From Anaeromyces robustus (Eukaryota > Neocallimastigomycota > Neocallimastigomycetes > Neocallimastigales > Neocallimastigaceae), in assembly GCA_002104895.1 (NCBI GenBank), contig MCFG01000242.1:50001-107217 (forward strand): a stretch of DNA of 57,217 bases. The letters are read 5' to 3'. The translations under genes and the position numbers were made by a program. Each line of letters starts with the position of its first letter. Within the stretch, counting starts at the first letter, position 1. Of this stretch, positions 50,381-57,217 are shown piece after piece. The notes under the pieces are model-generated. The model did not search any database. It worked only from the letters and a program-made list of their open reading frames with translations, and was not told the DNA's origin.

Positions 50381-50890
50381 ATAATTATTATTATTTTTTT
50401 TTTTTTTTGTAATTTAATTTGTATTAGTTTACTTTATGATAAATAATTATGATAGTACTTTATATCTTAAAATGAAAAGAAAAAAATGATAGTATTAATT
50501 ATAATTTCAAACTTTAGATTGTTAATAAAAGATAGTATTATTTTATTATTTTTTTTTTCAATTGCCTAAAGACCATAAAAATATTAGATAGTATCTCAAT
50601 TGACAAAAGGCACTTATATACGATAGTATTTTTATTATATTAATTAATTATTGAAAATTATGATAGTATTATATTTATTTATTAATTCTAAATATGATGA
50701 TTTTATTTAATTAATCCTTAGAGGATATACTGATAGAGATTATATTATTTTAAAGATAGTAAAATATATTATAATTTTTATAATTATTATTATGTAATTT
50801 ATTATTGATTTATTATTTAATGTTTTGATAGTAATTATGTAATAATGATAGTAATTTTATTGATTTTTTTCTTCTTTTTCTTTTTTTTCT

Positions 50891-50923
<33 letters not shown>

Positions 50924-51289
50924 ATAGTAATACTATTTCAATTTTAAAAATCGATTGCTTTATTATATCAAAAGATTGATAGTACCAATTTTAGTTTTAA
51001 ATGAATCTTTACATTAAATGATAGTAGAGAGTTTTTCCTTCGTTTATTTACTAAATATTAAATTCAATATATCTATGATTATTAACATCACATAGTAAAA
51101 AGAGTTTATTTATACGATAGTATTGTATCAATTATTTAAATATATATTTATTTATAAATTATTTTTCATTTCCAGATAGATTTATTTGTGAACTAATTAT
51201 TGATATTACAATAATTAATTGAAGTATTTCATAAAATAATCAATTATTGTTTTTTTTATGATAGTTTTTATTATATTTTTCTAGATAGT
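50066..51289 (+). promoter_or_regulatory. Homotypic cluster of 20 GATAGT hexamers
   Basis: GATAGT occurs on the plus strand at 50066, 50120, 50209, 50277, 50339, 50451, 50488, 50531, 50587, 50622, 50662, 50755, 50827, 50847, 50923, 50978, 51020, 51116, 51260 and 51284. I found no reverse-complement ACTATC in the interval. Spacing is irregular (20-144 bp) and the intervening DNA differs from copy to copy, so this is not a tandem repeat; only the pair around 50182-50214 and 50309-50344 (CGATAAACTGAAAATTA then TAGATAGTTTT) looks like a local duplication. The usual contexts are GATAGTA or GATAGTT next to long T tracts. The core GATA suggests a GATA-zinc-finger binding cluster, but a replication or centromere element, or a transcript with repeated GAUAGU sites, are alternatives. 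There is no gene within several kb. Confidence 0.6.
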
Positions 51290-51538
51290 CACTTTCCAAA
51301 TTTCTTTATTATCACTATTCATTTATTTGATTTCTTCTTAATACCATAAGAAACTCGATTTATAATAATATTATTAAATCTTCGCCAAGAACATATAATT
51401 TATGATATATTGAACATATGAAATAAACTATTATCTCTATTAATATTATTGATCTAAAGAATTTTATCCATCAGTATGAGGATCAACCTTTATATAAATT
51501 ATAATATATATTAATATACTTATTAGTTAAACAAATTA

Positions 51539-51571
<33 letters not shown>

Positions 51572-53266
51572 ATATATTATTTTTAATTAAATACTTACTT
51601 TATTTTAATTACAATAATATTACATATTATATAACTTCTTCCTTTATTTTTATTTTCTTTTATTTTATTCTTTTTTTTTTTTTTTTTATTTTTTCAAAAA
51701 TTTTTTTTTAATTTTTCACCTTATTTTTCACTTTTTTTTTATTTTTTTCTTTTTTTTATTATTTTTTTTTAATTTTTTTTAATTTTTTTTAATTTTTTTT
51801 TTATTTTATTATTCCTTTTTTTTTTTTGTTTTTTATATTTTTCTAATTTTTTTTTCTATTTTATTTTTATTAATTTAAAAACAAAATAGTTTTTTTTATC
51901 TTTTATAAATAAAAAAAATAATAAAATGAACTCTCTAATTAACTATATCACTTGTGACTTTATTTTATATTAGTTTATAAAAATATTATACTATTATTTT
52001 AAAAATATTAATATATAATAATATAGAAAATAAAACTTATGTTCCTTTCTATACTTTTATTTTTATATTATATACTAATATATAATAAATTTTCTTTCAA
52101 CTTAAAAATATCTTTCTAAATATTTATATATATATATTATATATTTTAAAAAATTAAAATAAAAATATATACAAAATATTTACAATAATCAAAGATTTAT
52201 TACTATTAAATAAAAAAGAATTTTAAAAAATAATATAAAAAAAATAAAAACTAAAATAAAAAAAATAAAAAAAAAAAAAAGAAATTAAAAAATTAAAAAA
52301 AATAAACCAAAAAAAATTAAAAATAAAGAAGAAAATTAATATTAAACTTTTTTTCTAAAAAATAAGAAAAAAAAAATTAAAATGTTTGTAGCGATTAAAA
52401 AACAAGAGAAAAAACACCTGTTTTTATAGAAAAATGAAAATTGAATTTATCTTAAAATATTTAAATTATATAATTAAAAATTTTATAATTAAAAAATTTA
52501 AAAATTAAAATTTAAAAAAAAAAATAATAATAATTAAAAAGAACACACACACTAAAGTAAAAAAAAAAAAAATTCAAAAAAGAAAAGTGGAATAATAATC
52601 AACTATATAATTACAGTATAATCACTTAATATATTATTATATATTAAAAATTAATTTAATTTAATTTTCTTGTATCAATTATTTTTAAAATCCAAAAAAT
52701 TAAATTAAATTGGTATAAAAAATTCTTCCACGTTATATATATTATCTATATTGGAATTATATATAAATTAAATTGATTCATATATTAATTAAATTAAAAT
52801 AATCAATATTAATATGAATGATCAATATAATGATACCATTAAAATTAATATACAAGTCATTACAAAAAACACGAATTATTAAATAATATTTATAATATTT
52901 ATTATTTATATTATTATCTTTATACTGTATTATATTATTTATAATTGCTAAATGTATCATAAAAAATGTTGCAATTAATTTGCAATATATTAGCAATATT
53001 AATCATTAGGAACATCATTTTTTTTTAATTTTATTTATATTTTATTATATATTTTATTATATTTTGAACATTTTTTCAAAATATTAAATTTTCCAAATAT
53101 GGTAATTATGCAAATTAAAAATTGCATCAATTATAATATATTGATATCATATATTTATCATATATAAATCATATGCATTTGATATATTAAATTAAATTTA
53201 AAATTTATTTGAAAAAAAAAAAATTTATTATTAAAACTACATAAGATTTTATTTATTAACTAATAT

Positions 53267-53297
<31 letters not shown>

Positions 53298-53520
53298 CTT
53301 ATTACTTATTTATTTATTTATTTATTTATTTATATTTATTTATTTAATATTTATAATATAGAAAAGAAAAAAAAATAAATAAATAAATAAATCATAATTA
53401 TTATTACTAATAGAATGTAATGAAATTGTTTAACAAAATCTTTTTTTTTATTTTTTTAAATAAAAAAAAAAGTAATATTCTTTAGGATTTCTTATTACAT
53501 TAATTAATTAGTAAATAAAG

Positions 53521-53538
53521 GTCACATTATTATGTGAC
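53521..53538. other. Perfect short inverted repeat
   Basis: GTCACAT, TATT, ATGTGAC: seven paired bases with a four-base loop, three of the seven being G-C pairs in otherwise nearly GC-free DNA. It could be a dimeric protein-binding site or a tiny RNA hairpin; no context decides. Confidence 0.35.
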
Positions 53539-54506
53539 AATTACAAAGTTTTATATGGTATATTTCTATTCATTCTATCTTAATACAAAAGGAAAAAAAA
53601 ATTTAAAATATTTCAAAAAAAGTGAAGCCATGTAAAAAAAAAATAATAACAAAATAATAATAAAAAATCATTTTATTAATAAATAAAGTTATATGATGCC
53701 ATATTTAGATATTATCATGAGTGGAAAACTTTATAAAGTAATAAAAAATGAAAAAGAAATTTATGTAAATAACCTAACCCAATATCTTAAATTTTTGATC
53801 CCTTTTTTTTATCAGATCCCTTTTTTTTTAATAAAAAATTATTATAACAAAAAGAAATCATTTATAGAATAAAAATAAATAATTTAAAAAAAAAAAACAT
53901 CTTTATCTATTCAAGGATAGTAATAATAATAATAATAATAAAAATATATAGAATCTATTTATTATTAACTTAAAAAAGAAACTGTATTTTTTTTAGTCTA
54001 ATAGTAAATAAATAATAAATAATAATTTTTTATAATTATTTTTTTTTTTGATTATTTACTAATTATTAATTAATAATATTAATTTTTTTTATTATAAAGT
54101 TAACTTTTATTTTTTATTTTAATCAAATCTAATTAATTATAATATCAATCCAAACTTTTATTTTTTAATAGAAATTGCGGTCTAATATTTTCTACCGTTA
54201 AATTATTCTTTAAATTTGATATTATTAATTATTTTTTTTTTGTTTCATATAATAATAAAGTTTAAAAAATTCTAGTTGAATTAAAAATTAAAATTTAACT
54301 TTTTTTTTTCTTTCATTTTATCACTTTTAATTAGTCTTTTATTATTAAAAAAAATGAAAATTTTAACCATAAATATTATTACGATATCCAGATAAACTAT
54401 ACAGCATAGTAAAAAAAAAGGAATAAAGGAATATTTTGATAATAAAATTAAAATTTAATAAAAAAAATTCATATTTGTTTCATCTATAGATGAATAGATA
54501 TTCCTT

Positions 54507-54507
54507 T

Positions 54508-54562
<55 letters not shown>

Positions 54563-54568
54563 TTCTAT

Positions 54569-54634
<66 letters not shown>
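54507..54634. repeat. (TTTA)n microsatellite, about 31 units
   Basis: A tetranucleotide array with one interruption (TTCTATTTA near 54561). It is the same class as the AAAT array at 4795-4947 on the opposite strand. Confidence 0.95.
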
Positions 54635-54635
<1 letters not shown>

Positions 54636-56708
54636 CTAATATATTTATCTTATATCTATCTATTAATTGATACATATATTATTTTGTTTCAATTCATTAA
54701 AAAAATAATATAATTAATATATAGATAATATATCATATTTTATAAATTAAATTAAAATAAAAAACTAATAAAAAATTAATGGTGACTGAATGTTTAATTT
54801 TTATTTAGGCGTTAAAACTGTCATAAAATAAAAAAAAAAAAAAGTACTTGTGAAATGTTTTTTTAAATTTCCAAAAATAGAAAAATAGTAAAAAAGAAAA
54901 CTTTTAAATAATTTTTTTCTTTTATTTCTCTATATTTTTATATTTAGTATATAAAGTTTTTTTTTTTATTATTATTATTATTTTACTCTATAAGAATATT
55001 TTTTTTCTGTTTTCTACTTTCCATCAAAATTCAAATAGCTGAAGTATAAAAAATTATTTATTTTAAAAAATTGCTCAATATTTTTTTTTCTTTTTTTTTT
55101 TAAAAAAAGAAATCTCTTTAATTGGTTTTCATTTACACAATAAGAATTAATTTTTAATAATTTTTAATAATTAAATATTAAATCATTTTGATGAATATTT
55201 ATGAATATATTATGAATATGATTAATAAATTAAATTTAGTATATTTTGATATATAATGAATACATTATTACATTATATTAATTATTACATTATATTATAT
55301 ATGAATAAATATTTTGTCACATTTTTTAAGATTATTAAAAAAAAATAAATGTAAAATAAAATATAAATATTGAATCTATTTTAATAATAATTATATAAAA
55401 ATATATTAACTAATAATTAATTATTCAATAATATATTTGGAATATACTATAATATTTATTATTATATAATTCCTTACATCATTAAACATTTTATTCCATA
55501 ATTTCTGTGGCTTTATTATTACTGTTAGAAATAGATGTTAAAATGTATTAAAATGTATGTAATTTAATGTATAAGCAAGATCGTAGTGCTAATATAGAAG
55601 CATGTAATTTATATAATTTAAATATTCATAATTTCTCATCATAAAAAGTTTTTTAGAATACTAATTTATATGAAAAAATAAATAAATAAACTATTTATAT
55701 ATAAATTATTATATAATTTATCCATCATTTCTTTTTATAATTATCTTAAAACTCTTATTTTAATTTGTTTAAATATATTTTATTGTTATTAATTTATTTT
55801 TTTCTTTTTCCATTTTTTATTTTTTTCTATTTTTAGTTATTAAGAAATTGACAATTGTTACACAAAATATTGACATATTTAAAAAAAAATATGAAAAAAA
55901 ATTTTTTTTTTCTTTAATTAATTATATTAATAAATAATTTAAAATTATAAATAAATGATATATATAAAAATAAAAAAAGTAAATAAAAAAAGTAAATAAA
56001 TAAATAAGTAATTAAGTAAATAAATAAAATGTACAATCCATTTTATATTAAAAAAAAAATTTAAAAAATTTAAATTAAAATTAATTAAAAATTATTATAT
56101 AAAAAAGGTCCAATAGAAACTAGAACTTTTGTTAAACTTTGAATACAAAGAATTTAAATTGAACACAAACTTTTACCTTCAAAAAGAAATAATTAAATTA
56201 AAACCAAAAACAAAAAATGTTAAAAAAAAAAAAAAAAAAACTCTATATAAAGTAAACACTATAAGAAAAAAGAATAAAAATAAATATTCAAATAAATACA
56301 TAAATATAAATTTAAATAATTTTTATTTAAAAAAAGAAAAATAGATAAAAAAAATAAGAAAATGCTTTAAAATATCTAATAAATTATATAAAATTCTTAT
56401 CATATATTTTATATGATAAAATATTATGATTATATGATATTGTTGTAAAACATATTCTGTTCTATAGATTCTATAGTAATAAATAAATAATACTTTATTC
56501 TTTTTTAAATGAAAATATATATATATAAATATATATAAATATAATTTTATATGTAACAATTCTTATTATTATTATTAATATATTACATTTTAATATGTAA
56601 AAAAAATGTTACCATTTTAAAGATTATATATTTAAATCTATTTTGTATTTTATTTTGTATATATTCAAAGAATTTAATTTTTAAATTTTTTATTTTTTTT
56701 ATATATTA

Positions 56709-56757
56709 TTAAATTACCGGAAAAATCCGGAATTTCTTCTAAAAAAGGAAGTAATTA
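56709..56757. other. Two adjacent small hairpins
   Basis: The first is ATTACCGGA, AAAA, TCCGGAATTT (56711-56735), with a TCCGGA-type core stem and one bulged base. The second is CTTC, TAAAAAA, GGAAG directly after it. Both are more GC-rich than anything within a kilobase. They might mark a small RNA or terminator-like structure; there is no gene next to them. Confidence 0.35.
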
Positions 56758-57217
56758 AAATTACAAGAGAGATAACAAATTTTTTAAGTTTACAGCATTC
56801 ATAAATTATTATTATAAAATAAATGAACTCTAATTATACATAATATATTATAAATTTATTTGCTTAATTATAGAATGTAATAAAAATAATATAAAAATAA
56901 AAATAAAATTATAAAATGATTCTTTTTTATTTAATTTAATTTAATATTAAGAATTTTAAGATTAAAGTTTATGTAATAATTAAACGGTTTTAAAAAATGC
57001 AAAAAAAAAAAGAGAGAGAGAAATTATAAAAAAAAAAAAAAAAATTGCATAAAAAAAAAGAAGGCAATGTAATACTTTAATTTAAATTTGATATTTGATA
57101 GCAATCAATCAAATGAATAAAATAAGTGGAAATTTGTTTAATACTGATAAAAATTATAAAGTATAAAATTACAAAATATATAAATTGTAAATTAATTATA
57201 TTTCATTTTACTGATTT

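Larger units (their letters stand above)
51290..57217. other. 6-kb gene-free region to the window end
   Basis: T-rich on the plus strand to about 51.9 kb (dense T runs at 51650-51870), then A-rich at 52190-52580: a clear A/T strand-skew switch. Landmarks further on: TTTA arrays at 53263-53345 and 54507-54634; a perfect 7-bp hairpin at 53521-53538; two tandem copies of a GATCCCTTTTTTTT unit near 53798-53829; two small adjacent hairpins at 56709-56757; and a short frame at 55569 (MYKQDRSANIEACNLYNL) of normal composition but only 27 codons. Another patch of ordinary composition lies at 51380-51500 without a sustained frame. No gene can be supported. Confidence 0.5.

Noticed and set aside
53770-53781. 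Telomere-like word AACCTAACCC
   Set aside because: A single imperfect unit without tandem repetition is not enough for an interstitial telomere.
56129-56559. Lys/Asn-rich plus-strand and Tyr/Ile-rich minus-strand frames
   Set aside because: Low-complexity A-rich or A/T translation with no domain, splice site or start context to support a gene.

Overview
The window looks like nuclear DNA of a zoosporic fungus with an extremely AT-rich genome, most probably an anaerobic gut fungus (Neocallimastigomycota). The reasons are: spacers that are almost pure A/T; genes split by short GT-AG introns; Asn homopolymers in proteins; two axoneme/intraflagellar-transport genes (IFT57 and the outer-arm dynein light chain LC1), which imply a flagellated stage; and a fungal-style single-pass SH3 protein. 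No bacterial operon structure, tRNA, rRNA or CRISPR array was seen. The taxonomic placement is inference. Exon structures were worked out by hand from reading frame, splice phase and family resemblance.

Layout. 0-17 kb is gene-dense: an SH3 membrane protein (+), IFT57 (-, 9 exons), U2AF1/U2AF35 (-, 4 exons), a 71-residue Cys-rich membrane protein (+, 2 exons), a Spo7/CNEP1R1-like nuclear-envelope protein (+, 5 exons), DNAL1 (+, 5 exons, the first only the ATG) and a Cys-rich receptor-like membrane protein with a poly-Asn, PPxY-containing tail (+). 17.6-24 kb holds two tandem paralogues of an asteroid-type XPG/FEN1-like nuclease. The first is broken (TGG to TAG at codon 71, catalytic exon missing) and the second is intact. 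Between them lie (AAAAT)n DNA and a short relic of another gene family. 24.3-28.8 kb is a large minus-strand coiled-coil, Asn-rich protein with a 4 x 129 bp coding minisatellite. After an 8 kb spacer comes a 4-exon seven-transmembrane receptor-like gene (36.9-39.3 kb).

39.3-57.2 kb is almost gene-free. It holds a MITE-like hairpin (41.5 kb), a 3 kb decayed minus-strand gene (44.3-47.3 kb) that shares a segment with the relic at 20.3 kb, a small uncertain ORF ending in poly-A, a 329 bp tandem duplication and long A/T homopolymers.

Most unusual observations: (1) 20 same-strand GATAGT hexamers within 1.2 kb (50066-51289) in a gene-free, T-rich region; (2) several 3' splice sites preceded by long A tracts instead of a polypyrimidine tract, in a window that also encodes the 3'-splice-site reader U2AF35; (3) a nuclease paralogue that lost its catalytic exon but kept a long open C-terminal exon; (4) the decayed gene family at 20.3 and 44-47 kb. 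Functionally the genes are a mixture (cilium assembly and motility, splicing, lipid/nuclear-envelope control, surface receptors); nothing suggests one pathway or cluster.
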